Assembly: GCA_005879585.1 (NCBI GenBank)
Contig: VBKG01000329.1
Coordinates: forward strand, 1 to 38,817
Length of the DNA stretch: 38,817 nucleotides
Reading direction: 5' to 3'
Source: Deltaproteobacteria bacterium
GTDB lineage: Bacteria > Desulfobacterota > Binatia > DP-6
Position numbers and translations under genes: made by a program. Under the pieces are notes generated by a model, which did not search any database, was not told the origin of the DNA, and worked only from the letters and a program-made list of their open reading frames with translations. Positions 7,307 through 15,249 of this stretch are shown here, piece after piece (within the stretch, counting starts at the first letter, position 1; each line of letters starts with the position of its first letter).

Positions 7307-9183
7307 GCCGGGGCGGGACCCTCGCCGTCCAGAAACACCCGGGACCACACCTCGAAGTTGAGGAGCACCCACATCTGCATGAAGGCACGGTCGCGCCCGG
7401 CGAGATAGCCCTGCCAGACGGCGGCGACGGCCGTGGGGTCGAAGAGCCCGCGGCCGCGCGCCCGCGCGCCGAGCAGTAGCTCCTCGGCGAGCGGCCGGCA
7501 CTCCGCACGGAACCAGCGGTCGAGCGGCAGCGTGAAGCCGTGCTTCGGGCGGTGCAGCACCGCGTCGGGCACCAGGCCGGCGGCGGCGCGGCGCAGCAGA
7601 TGCTTCGGCTCCCGGCCCCACTTGAGATGCGACGGCATGCCGGCCACCAGCTCCACGATGCGATGATCGAGGAACGGGACGCGCGCCTCGAGGCCGACGC
7701 TCATGCTCATCTTGTCGACCTTCATCAGGAGGTCTTCCGGGAGCCAGGTCGAGAGGTCGGTGAGCAGATACCGGTTCAGCGGATCGAACCGCTCTCCCCG
7801 GCAGAAGAGCGTCCGGAAGAGCTCCAGGCCGTCGTGCCCGTTGCGCGTCGCGCGGAGCGCCGGCGCCAGCAGCCGGTCGATCTCCTCCGGCCGGAAGATG
7901 GCCTTCATACGGTGATAGCTCCCCATGACGTCGAGCGCTCCCGCTTCGAGCGCCCGTGCGATCTTCGCCGGAGCGAGCCGCCCGCCGACGCTCCCGAGGA
8001 GGCGCCGCGCGGCGCCGGGCAGCCGCTCGTAGTGGCGAAGCAGGTGCGCGAGGCGGTAGTGCGGGTAGCCGGCGAACAGCTCGTCGGCCCCCTCCCCCGT
8101 GAGCACCACCTTCACGTGCCGGCGCGCGAACTCGGACAGCAGGAACGTCGGGATCGCGGCGTAGTCGGCAACCGGCTCGTCGAGGTGATAGACGGTCCGC
8201 GGCAGGAGCCGCTCGACGTCCATCGAGTCGACGACGAGCGTGTGGTGCTCGGCTCCGAGCTCGCGCGCGACGCGTTCGGCGTGCGCGCTCTCGTCGTACG
8301 CGCCGGGCACGCGGAAGCCGACGGCGAAGGTCTGGACCGGGCGCTCGGTGAGGCGCGCCATCAGCGCCACCACGCTGCTCGAGTCGATGCCGCCCGACAG
8401 GAAGGCGCCGAGCGGGACGTCGCTCAGGAGACGGCGGCGGACGGAATCGCGGAGCAGCTCGCGCAGGGCGTCCACCCAGCGCTCTTCCGGCCAGTCCGGT
8501 CCGGGCTCCGCGGGGACCTCCCAGTACACCCGCTCCGCCACGCCCGCCGCGCTCGCCTCGAGCATCGTGCCGGGTCGCAGCCGCACGACGTCACGAAAGA
8601 TCGTCTGCCGGGCCGGGTTGTATTGAAACGTCAGGTACGCGGACAGCGCCTCGGGGCTGAGTTCGCGGCTCGTGGTGGCGTCCCGGATCAGCGCCTTCAG
8701 CTCCGATGAGAAGACGAGCCGGTCGTGCGCGACGGTATAGTACAGCGGCTTCTCGCCGAGCCGGTCGCGGTAGACGAGCAGACGGCGCCGGCGGTCGTCC
8801 CACAGCGCGATGGCGAACATGCCGTTCAGCCGGTGGACGAAGTCGGCCCCGTCCTCCTCGTACGCGTGGACGATGACCTCCGTGTCCGTCGACGTCCGGA
8901 ACCGGTGGCCCTTGCGCTCGAGCTCCGCGCGCAGGTCCGGGTAGTTGTAGATCTCGCCGTTGTAGACGGTCCAGACCGTGCCGTCCTCGTTGGCAATCGG
9001 CTGGCGTCCGTCGCCGAGTCCGATGATGCTGAGGCGCCGGTTCCCGAGCCCCACGGGCCCGTTCACGTAGAACCCGTCGTCGTCCGGCCCCCGGTGCGCG
9101 ATCGCGGCGTTCAGACGGTGCAGCAGCGACTCGTCGACGCGCGCGCGGGGGTCGAAGTGGAATATCCCGCTGATCCCGCACAT
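7303..9183 (-). CDS. asnB: Asparagine synthetase (glutamine-hydrolysing)
   Basis: A 626-aa two-domain enzyme. The N-terminal class II glutamine amidotransferase domain starts MCGISGIF, so Cys2 is the nucleophile after removal of Met1. The substrate-binding YNGEIYN (74-80) and RDRLGEKPLYY (139-149) are present. The synthetase domain has the PP-loop SGGIDSS (263-269) and GEGADELFAGYPHY. The protein should be a full enzyme transferring glutamine-derived ammonia to an acyl-adenylate. In polysaccharide loci such homologues often amidate sugar acids or modify lipids instead of making free asparagine. Context (methyltransferase and GT4 genes three bases upstream) favours that, but it is inference. 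A second, altered homologue lies at 30068-31927. Confidence 0.93.
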   Translation of the reverse strand: MCGISGIFHFDPRARVDESLLHRLNAAIAHRGPDDDGFYVNGPVGLGNRRLSIIGLGDGRQPIANEDGTVWTVYNGEIYNYPDLRAELERKGHRFRTSTDTEVIVHAYEEDGADFVHRLNGMFAIALWDDRRRRLLVYRDRLGEKPLYYTVAHDRLVFSSELKALIRDATTSRELSPEALSAYLTFQYNPARQTIFRDVVRLRPGTMLEASAAGVAERVYWEVPAEPGPDWPEERWVDALRELLRDSVRRRLLSDVPLGAFLSGGIDSSSVVALMARLTERPVQTFAVGFRVPGAYDESAHAERVARELGAEHHTLVVDSMDVERLLPRTVYHLDEPVADYAAIPTFLLSEFARRHVKVVLTGEGADELFAGYPHYRLAHLLRHYERLPGAARRLLGSVGGRLAPAKIARALEAGALDVMGSYHRMKAIFRPEEIDRLLAPALRATRNGHDGLELFRTLFCRGERFDPLNRYLLTDLSTWLPEDLLMKVDKMSMSVGLEARVPFLDHRIVELVAGMPSHLKWGREPKHLLRRAAAGLVPDAVLHRPKHGFTLPLDRWFRAECRPLAEELLLGARARGRGLFDPTAVAAVWQGYLAGRDRAFMQMWVLLNFEVWSRVFLDGEGPAPA

Positions 9184-9186
9184 GGC

Positions 9187-10167
9187 TCAGCCGCCGGTGA
9201 CCCGCCCCCGCACGCTCACCCAGCCGTCGTCGCTGTCGAGCAGGTCGATGTCGACGAGCCCGGCCTCCCGGAACCAGCGGAAGACCTCCTTCGGCCGGTG
9301 GCGCGACTCGAGCTCGGTCGCGTACGTGTCGAACGTGTCGAGCACCGACCACGAGAGCGGATAGTCCCGGTAGAGGAGCACGGGGAAGAAGTAGCGCACG
9401 TAGCGGACCACCGGGACCTTGTCGATCACCCAGAACACGGGCACGGCGTAGCGGGCCCACCAGAGGATCGCCCGCTTCGGCAGGCGGCGGGTGAACGCGC
9501 GGAGGAAGCGTCGGCGGAACATGTTGAGCGCCCAGCCGACGCCGGGCTTGACGGTCGCCGCGTAGACGCTGATCGCGATCGTGCCGCCCGGCTTGACGAG
9601 CGGCACGAGCGTCCGAAAGGCCTGCTCGGCCGACGGCGTATGGTGCAGCACGCCGATCGAGTACACGACGTCGAAGCTCCCGGGCGCGAGCGGCAGCCGG
9701 AAGATGTCGCCCTGGAGGATGAGCACGTTTGGCCGTGCGCCGAGGTTCTCGGCGGCGGCGTCGACGGCGGCGGACAGGTCCACGCCCACGGCGAGCGCCG
9801 CGCCGTCGCGCGAGACGACGTCCAGAAAGCGGCCCATGCCGCAGCCCGCCTCGAGCACGAGCCGGCCGCGCAGATCCGCCGGTTCGAGCCCGGTCTCCCT
9901 GCGGAGTCGCCGCTCCGAATCGGCGAGCTGCTCGCCGTCGAGCTGCACCTGCGGAAACGCCTTCCACTGGAGGCCGAACGATTCGGCATACGCGGCACGA
10001 TCGACGAAGCGGATCACGCCGTCGCGCGGGTAGAGCGCCGGGCAGGCGGCGCACGCGACGGCGTGCGCCGCGAGGTCGAGAGCGCCGCCGCAGCGGGGGC
10101 AGCGGAGGACGGCGAGCAGGTCGGGCGCGTCGTCCCCGAACGAGCGAGCGTCACGCGGCGAGTACAT
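9187..10167 (-). CDS. Class I SAM-dependent methyltransferase with Trm112-like zinc-ribbon N-terminus
   Basis: A 326-aa protein. Residues 20-50 form a Trm112-like ribbon (C23-x2-C26 and C39-x2-C42, in LRCPRCGG and CAACPALYP). Then comes the SAM-binding motif I LVLEAGCGMGRF (103-114) of a Rossmann methyltransferase and a motif near YSIGVLHHTPSAEQAF. The C-terminal third has a hydrophobic segment around FWVIDKVPVVRYVRYFFPVLLY. It overlaps the upstream glycosyltransferase by 17 bases and sits three bases before asnB, so it is part of the operon. A sugar or lipid-linked glycan substrate is likely from context; the exact acceptor is unknown. Confidence 0.88.
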   Translation of the reverse strand: MYSPRDARSFGDDAPDLLAVLRCPRCGGALDLAAHAVACAACPALYPRDGVIRFVDRAAYAESFGLQWKAFPQVQLDGEQLADSERRLRRETGLEPADLRGRLVLEAGCGMGRFLDVVSRDGAALAVGVDLSAAVDAAAENLGARPNVLILQGDIFRLPLAPGSFDVVYSIGVLHHTPSAEQAFRTLVPLVKPGGTIAISVYAATVKPGVGWALNMFRRRFLRAFTRRLPKRAILWWARYAVPVFWVIDKVPVVRYVRYFFPVLLYRDYPLSWSVLDTFDTYATELESRHRPKEVFRWFREAGLVDIDLLDSDDGWVSVRGRVTGG

Positions 10168-11248
10168 CGTCGAACATCCTTTCCCACGCGCGCACCACCG
10201 TGGGGGCGGCGAACGGTGCCAACGTCGGGGCGATCTGGGCGCGGAGGCGGGCGCGCTCCTCCGGCGAGCGGAGGAGCCGGCCGAGCGCGGCGGCGAGCGC
10301 GCCGGGATCCTCGGGCGGGACGAGGAGGCCGTTCACGCCGTCGCGCACCAGCTCGCGCACGCCGTCCGAGCACGCGCAGGCGACCACGGGGCAGCCCGCC
10401 GCCAGCGCCTCGAGGACGACGTTCGGCAGCCCCTCGTAGCGCGAGGAGAGCGCGAAGACGTCGGCCGCGGCGAAGTATCGATATGGGTTCGACTGAAAGC
10501 CGACGAAGCGAACCGCCGGCCCGATGCCGAGATCGTCGGCGCGACGGACGAGTGCCGCGCGGTCCGGCCCCTCGCCGAGGACCGTGAGCGTCGCGCCCTC
10601 GACCCGTGCGCGGGCGAAGGCCTCGAGGAGGAGATCGAAGCCCTTCTGCGGCCCGACCCGGCCGGCGGCAACGACGTGCGGCCCGGCGCCCGCGTACGGC
10701 CGCTCGCCCGCCCGCGCCTCGTTCAGGACCCGCGTCACGTCGACGGGGTTGTAGATGCGCGCCACCTGGCCCGGACGCGCATCGACGCGAGCCGCGATCT
10801 CGCGCGCCGCCCCGTCGGACTGGGTGACGATCCGGTCGGCTAGCCGCACGCGGCGGAGATACCAGCGGTAGAGGAGGTCCCGGTGACGGCTGTTCTCGAG
10901 GTACCGCTCGCCGATGACCTCGCGCACGACGAGCCTCGTGCGCGGCAGCAGCGGCCGGGCGAGCAGCAGCGCGAAGTTCATGTAGCCCTGCGTCGACGCG
11001 ATCGCAGCGGGACGGAGCCGCCACACCGCACGGACGAGCCCCGGAAGGGCGCGGCGGAGACGGGTGGCGCCGACGGCGTGCACGGGCACGTCCGCGGGCA
11101 CCTCGCCGAGGTACGGCCCGACCGCCGCCGCCACGAGGAGGTGCGGCTCGAAGCGAGCGCGGTCCAGGTGGCGGAGTACGGTCACGACGACACGCTCGGC
11201 GCCGCCGCCGTGGAGCCCGGGAAGCGCGAACAGGATGCGAGCGGCCAT
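10151..11248 (-). CDS. GT4-family glycosyltransferase
   Basis: A 365-aa GT-B fold retaining glycosyltransferase. The N-terminal donor/acceptor domain begins RILFALPGLHGGGAERVV, typical of GT4. The C-terminal domain carries AAGRVGPQKGFDLLLEAFARA and the ExxxxxxxE motif in YEGLPNVVLEALAAGCPVV, which binds the nucleotide-sugar phosphates. It should act at the cytoplasmic face, adding a sugar to a growing lipid-linked chain. The donor and linkage cannot be told from sequence. It starts four bases after the stop of another GT4 gene. Confidence 0.92.
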   Translation of the reverse strand: MAARILFALPGLHGGGAERVVVTVLRHLDRARFEPHLLVAAAVGPYLGEVPADVPVHAVGATRLRRALPGLVRAVWRLRPAAIASTQGYMNFALLLARPLLPRTRLVVREVIGERYLENSRHRDLLYRWYLRRVRLADRIVTQSDGAAREIAARVDARPGQVARIYNPVDVTRVLNEARAGERPYAGAGPHVVAAGRVGPQKGFDLLLEAFARARVEGATLTVLGEGPDRAALVRRADDLGIGPAVRFVGFQSNPYRYFAAADVFALSSRYEGLPNVVLEALAAGCPVVACACSDGVRELVRDGVNGLLVPPEDPGALAAALGRLLRSPEERARLRAQIAPTLAPFAAPTVVRAWERMFDDVLAA

Positions 11249-11251
11249 CGG

Positions 11252-12508
11252 CTACCCGCCGCTCAGCACGCCAGCCAGCTGCTCGACGTTCCGCCGGAGA
11301 TCGAAGCGCTCGAGGACCAGCGCGCGCCCGGCGGCGCCGAGCCGGCGGCCGAGCGCGGGGTCGCGGAGGATGCGCGTCAGTGCGGCGGCGAGCCCGGCGA
11401 CGTCGCCGGGCTCCACGAGCAAGCCCGTCTGGTCGCCGAGCACGACCTCGGGAATCCCCGAGAGGCGCGTCGCGACCACCGGGGTCTCGACTGCGAAGGC
11501 CTCGAGGATGGTGTTCGGGATGCCGTCCATCGACCCGCGCCGGTCGACCACGCTCGGATGCGCCAGCACGGCGGCGCGACGGAGGAGGGCGACGACGTCG
11601 CGATGCGGCAGCCGGCCGACGAGGTCGACGCGCCCCTCGAGGCCGAGCGTGCGGATCTGCTTCTCGAGCCGCGAGCGCTCGGGACCCTCACCGACGAGGA
11701 CGCACTGGAACGCGACGCCGCGCACCGCCAGCCGGGCGCACGCCGCCACCAGCCGATCGAGTCCCTTCTTCGGATGCAGGCTGGCCCCGCCGACGATCAG
11801 GTCGTACGTGCGCGCCCGGCCCGGCGTGTACGCCGCGACCTCGAGACCGTGGTGGCAGAGGACGATCTTCTCGGCGTCGGCCGGGTTCCGCGCGAGCGAG
11901 GCGAGCAGGTCCCGGTTGTACGCCGTGCAGGTCACCACCCGCTCCGCGCCGGCGATGCGCGCCGGGAGCTGGCGGCGGTGGGCGCGCGCGTGGATGTCGT
12001 AGGCGTGCGCCGTGAACCCGTACGACGTGCCACGAAATGCGGCGAGCACGCGGACGACGGCGGTCGGCAGCGACGCGAAGTGCGCGTGCAGGCGACTCGC
12101 CGTGGGCGGAAGCCGCCCGGCGTACGCGAGGCCGAGGGGCAGGAGGGCTAGCTGCCGGAGTGCGATGTGCGGCGTCCGGAAAGCCGCGATCGCGTCGGCG
12201 AGGCCGCGCCGTACCGCCCGCAGGGCCGGCCCGGGCGCGCGGCGAACCGTCCGCCACGCATCGCCGAGGACGCGCCCGCGACCCGGCGGATAGACCGCGA
12301 GCGGAACGAGCGCCCGCGCTTCCGCGTCGGGGATCACCGCCGGCGGCGGAACGAGCGCAAAGACCGTCACGTCGAAGCCGCGGCGCGCGAGCTCCCCGAC
12401 CTCGCGGACGATGAACGTCTCGTTGGGCTCCGGGAACTGCCCGGTCACGAGCACGAGCGTCCCGTTCACCCCGGCGGAAGCCGGCACCGCCCGGGGGGCG
12501 CCGCTCAC
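11252..12508 (-). CDS. GT4-family glycosyltransferase (colanic acid WcaL-like)
   Basis: A retaining GT-B glycosyltransferase of about 418 aa. The N-terminal domain begins LVLVTGQFPEPNETFIVREVGELARRGFDV, the sequence style of colanic-acid type GT4 enzymes. The C-terminal domain has VGGASLHPKKGLDRLVAACARL and the ExxxxxxxE region MDGIPNTILEAFAVETPVVATRLSG. The frame is open to an ATG at 12589, but the first 27 residues of that form look non-coding. GTG 12508 has GAGG four bases upstream; GTG 12469 is a third option, immediately before the homologous region. The other GT4 gene follows directly. It is probably the first gene of this minus-strand run. Confidence 0.9.
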   Translation of the reverse strand: MSGAPRAVPASAGVNGTLVLVTGQFPEPNETFIVREVGELARRGFDVTVFALVPPPAVIPDAEARALVPLAVYPPGRGRVLGDAWRTVRRAPGPALRAVRRGLADAIAAFRTPHIALRQLALLPLGLAYAGRLPPTASRLHAHFASLPTAVVRVLAAFRGTSYGFTAHAYDIHARAHRRQLPARIAGAERVVTCTAYNRDLLASLARNPADAEKIVLCHHGLEVAAYTPGRARTYDLIVGGASLHPKKGLDRLVAACARLAVRGVAFQCVLVGEGPERSRLEKQIRTLGLEGRVDLVGRLPHRDVVALLRRAAVLAHPSVVDRRGSMDGIPNTILEAFAVETPVVATRLSGIPEVVLGDQTGLLVEPGDVAGLAAALTRILRDPALGRRLGAAGRALVLERFDLRRNVEQLAGVLSGG

Positions 12509-12671
12509 GTCGCCTCGGCCCGAGGCGCAGCTGTTGCGAGACGCTGCCCGGGCGCCGTCATGGGTCCATCTCGCGGCAGCAAGCCGCATGCCCCGTGCGA
12601 CGTGGCCACCCGACCCCCGGGCCGTGGCCCGGACGCACGGACATTGCAGCGGTGCACGACCGGGCCTGCCG

Positions 12672-12965
12672 TCAGGCGGGCGGGCGCGTGTCGGCGATCC
12701 CCGGAAGCTCCGAGAATGCCGTCTTCAGGCGCCGAAGCGCCTGGATGTTGGTGTCCATGCCGACGAGCTGCCGGATCAGCCCCTGCACCTGATCGCAGGC
12801 CCACGAGATTTCCTGGGCGGTGAGCGCCGACACGGCGCGCTGCAGCTGCTCGTACAGCGTCAGCAGCTCCGCGACATCGCGGACGCCGTTCTGCGTGAGG
12901 CGGCGCATGAGCTCGCCGTAGTAGCGCATGAGCTGATCGGCGTCCCGGCGGATGTCGGTGGTCAT
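12672..12965 (-). CDS. Hypothetical small helical protein
   Basis: A 97-aa soluble protein that I do not recognise. It is almost entirely predicted helix, with heptad-like Leu spacing through DVAELLTLYEQLQRAVSALTAQ and DQVQGLIRQLVG, suggesting a coiled-coil or helical bundle. The ATG at 12965 is supported by an AGGA ribosome-binding site seven bases upstream; the frame continues upstream without good coding character. It is divergent from the histidine kinase gene, with only 82 bases between starts, so the two may share a control region. A function linked to the kinase is possible but only by position. Confidence 0.7.
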   Translation of the reverse strand: MTTDIRRDADQLMRYYGELMRRLTQNGVRDVAELLTLYEQLQRAVSALTAQEISWACDQVQGLIRQLVGMDTNIQALRRLKTAFSELPGIADTRPPA

Positions 12966-13006
12966 GCCGTTGTCCTTTCCCCTTCCGGTGTGCGGGTCTT
13001 TCCCCA

Positions 13007-13036
13007 TTGACCCCCGGAGGCAGCGAGGTCTACATC
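13007..13036 (+). promoter_or_regulatory. Possible sigma-70-like promoter for the histidine kinase
   Basis: TTGACC at 13007-13012 is followed after 18 bases by TACATC at 13031-13036, resembling a -35/-10 pair. The likely start of transcription would fall just before the GTG at 13048, giving an almost leaderless message. The match is modest, and in DNA this GC-rich such pairs can arise by chance. Confidence 0.25.
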
Positions 13037-13047
13037 CAGCGCTCGCC

Positions 13048-14247
13048 GTGAAGCAACAGAAAACTCTCGAGGCGGCGGCGCTCGGCACCGATTCGCCGCC
13101 GCTCGACGTCGTCCGCCTGGAGCAGTTCCTCGACCTGCAGCAGAGCCTGTTCTCGGGGGACGCCGACGGCCTCGCGGAGCGTCTCGTGCAGGCGGTCGCG
13201 GTGTTTCTCCGCGTCGGCGGGGCGGCCGTCGGGATCGTCGAGGACGGCCGCTACCGGCTCCTCGCGATGCACGGGCTCGACGACACCTACCGCGCGCGCT
13301 TCGACGGGCTACCGGCGTCCGACGAGGCGCTCGTCCGCGGTCACCCGCTCGTGCTGCCGGCACCCGCCGGAACCGGCGCCACGCTGGTCCTGCCGTTCGG
13401 CAGCCGCGCGTCGCGCCCGGATACGAGCGCCCTCGTCGGCGCGCTGCATGTGATCCTGCCCGACGGCGGCCTCCCCGACGCGGACGTGAACCTGGCGCGC
13501 GCCCTCGCCGCGTTGGCCGGGGTGGCGTTCGCGCACGCGCGTCAGGCCGGACGACTGGCACGCGTCGCCCGCTTGAAGGGCGACGCGCTCAGCGCCATGG
13601 CGCACGATCTGCGTGCGCCGCTGAACGCGCTCGTCGGCTACACGAGCCTGCTCGGCGAAGGGGCGTTCGGCACGCTGACCGACGAGCAAAGCCAGGTGGC
13701 GGCCACGCTGCGACGGCAGGCGATCGAGCTCGTCGACCTCCTCGGCGCCACGCTCGACGTCGCCCGGCTCGAGACCGGCCAGCTCCCGCTCCGGATCGAG
13801 ACGTTCGCGCTGCCCGACGTCCTCGCGGCGCTCGAGGCCGGCACTTTCGCGCGGGCGACGCTCGACGGGCTCGTCACGTGGCGGCCGGCGCGCGACCTGC
13901 CCCCGCTCTGCAGCGACCGCGTGAAGGTGAAGGAGATCGTCCAGAACCTCGTCGACAACGCGCTCAAGCACGGCGCCGACCGCGGGGTGGACGTCGACGC
14001 CGTGCTCGCGGCCGACGGCGGGCGGGTTCGCATCACGGTCCGCGACCGGGGCGCGGGCATCGCCGCGCAGGTGCTGCCGCGCCTGTTCGAGCCGTTCAAC
14101 CCGGGCGACGACCGCACCACGGGTTTCGGCCTCTACATCGTCCGCTGCTTCGCCGAGGCGCTCGGCGGCCGGGTCGTGGCCCGCAGCGAGCCCGGCGAGG
14201 GAACGGCCGTTACGGTCGAGCTGCCGCTCGCCGCCCCGCTTCGCTAG
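13048..14247 (+). CDS. Soluble GAF-domain sensor histidine kinase
   Basis: From the GTG at 13048 the protein is 399 aa with no membrane helices. A GAF-like sensor domain spans about 20-165. The dimerisation domain has the H-box AMAHDLRAPLNALVGY with phospho-acceptor His186. The ATPase domain has the N-box EIVQNLVDNALKHG (N300, N304), the G1 box VRDRGAGIA (about 331-339) and the G2 box TTGFGLYIV (357-365). All catalytic motifs look intact. No response regulator is adjacent, so it is an orphan kinase here. Earlier in-frame starts at 12952-12988 would overlap the divergent gene. The 3' end overlaps the convergent epimerase by 38 bases. Confidence 0.92.
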   Translation: MKQQKTLEAAALGTDSPPLDVVRLEQFLDLQQSLFSGDADGLAERLVQAVAVFLRVGGAAVGIVEDGRYRLLAMHGLDDTYRARFDGLPASDEALVRGHPLVLPAPAGTGATLVLPFGSRASRPDTSALVGALHVILPDGGLPDADVNLARALAALAGVAFAHARQAGRLARVARLKGDALSAMAHDLRAPLNALVGYTSLLGEGAFGTLTDEQSQVAATLRRQAIELVDLLGATLDVARLETGQLPLRIETFALPDVLAALEAGTFARATLDGLVTWRPARDLPPLCSDRVKVKEIVQNLVDNALKHGADRGVDVDAVLAADGGRVRITVRDRGAGIAAQVLPRLFEPFNPGDDRTTGFGLYIVRCFAEALGGRVVARSEPGEGTAVTVELPLAAPLR

Positions 14248-15193
14248 CGGCGCCGAAGCGCGCCACGAAGTACTCGCACGTCCGGCGCATGCCGTCGGCG
14301 AAGTCGACGCTCGGCCGGTAGCCGAGGAGCCGCTCCGCCTTGCTGATGTCGGCGAGCGTGTGCCGGACGTCGCCGGCGCGCGAGGCCACGTGCTCCCGCA
14401 CGAGACGGCGGCCGAGGAAGTCGCCGATCGCGTCGGCGATGGCGATGAGCGAGTGGCGCGTGCCACAGGCGATGTTGAACACCTCGCCCGACACGCCGGG
14501 CGTTTCCATGGCGAGGAGATTCCCGCCCACGACGTTGTCGATGTACGTGAAGTCGCGCGACTGCTCGCCATCGCCGTGCACCTCGAGGGCGCGGCCCTGG
14601 AGGGCGAGCTCGAGGAAGCGCGGGATCACCGCCGAGTACTTCGACTCGGGGTTCTGCCGCGGCCCGAAGACGTTGAAGTACCGGAGGCTCACGGTCTCGA
14701 GGCCGTAGAGCCGCGCGAAGGTCTGGCAGTAGTGCTCCGCGGCGAGCTTCGAAACGGCGTAGGGCGAGATCGGTCGCGTGGCGAGCGTCTCGACCTTGGG
14801 CAGCGCCGGGTCGTCGCCGTACACCGACGAGGACGACGCGTAGACGACGCGCCGGACCTTCGCCTCGCGGCAGGCCATCAGCAGGACGAGCGTGCCGGAG
14901 ACGTTGACGTCGTTCGAGCTGAGCGGATCGTCGACCGAGCGCGGCACCGAGCGGAGGGCGGCCTGGTGAAACACGCCGTCCGCGCCGCTCACCGCGCGGC
15001 GCACCGCCTGCGGGTCGCGCAGGTCGCCCTCGATCAGCTCGACGTCGCCGATCGCCGCGAGGTTCTCCCGGCGCCCCGTGGAGAAGTTGTCGAGGACGCG
15101 GACGCGGTCCCCTCGCCGCCGGAGCGCCTCCGCAATGTTGGAACCGATGAAGCCGGCTCCGCCGGTCACGACGTAGGTCTTTCCCTGGCTCAC
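14210..15193 (-). CDS. NAD-dependent nucleotide-sugar 4-epimerase (WbpP/TviC-like)
   Basis: A 327-aa short-chain dehydrogenase of the extended type. The NAD-binding GGAGFIG is at 11-17 and the catalytic Tyr145/Lys149 in SPYAVSKLAAEHY. The stretch YASSSSVYGDDPALPKVE resembles UDP-GlcNAc/UDP-GlcNAcA 4-epimerases (WbpP, TviC) more than ordinary GalE. It probably interconverts gluco and galacto forms of a UDP-HexNAc or its uronic acid, working with the dehydrogenase at 28387. GTG 15193 directly precedes the conserved start. A TTG at 15229 is also possible but adds an unconserved leader. The gene converges with the histidine kinase. Confidence 0.9.
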   Translation of the reverse strand: MSQGKTYVVTGGAGFIGSNIAEALRRRGDRVRVLDNFSTGRRENLAAIGDVELIEGDLRDPQAVRRAVSGADGVFHQAALRSVPRSVDDPLSSNDVNVSGTLVLLMACREAKVRRVVYASSSSVYGDDPALPKVETLATRPISPYAVSKLAAEHYCQTFARLYGLETVSLRYFNVFGPRQNPESKYSAVIPRFLELALQGRALEVHGDGEQSRDFTYIDNVVGGNLLAMETPGVSGEVFNIACGTRHSLIAIADAIGDFLGRRLVREHVASRAGDVRHTLADISKAERLLGYRPSVDFADGMRRTCEYFVARFGAASEAGRRAAARP

Positions 15194-15249
15194 CCTGGGG
15201 ACTGTACGTAGAGGGACAGCGAGTCGCAAGCGAAGACCAGGACATCGCC

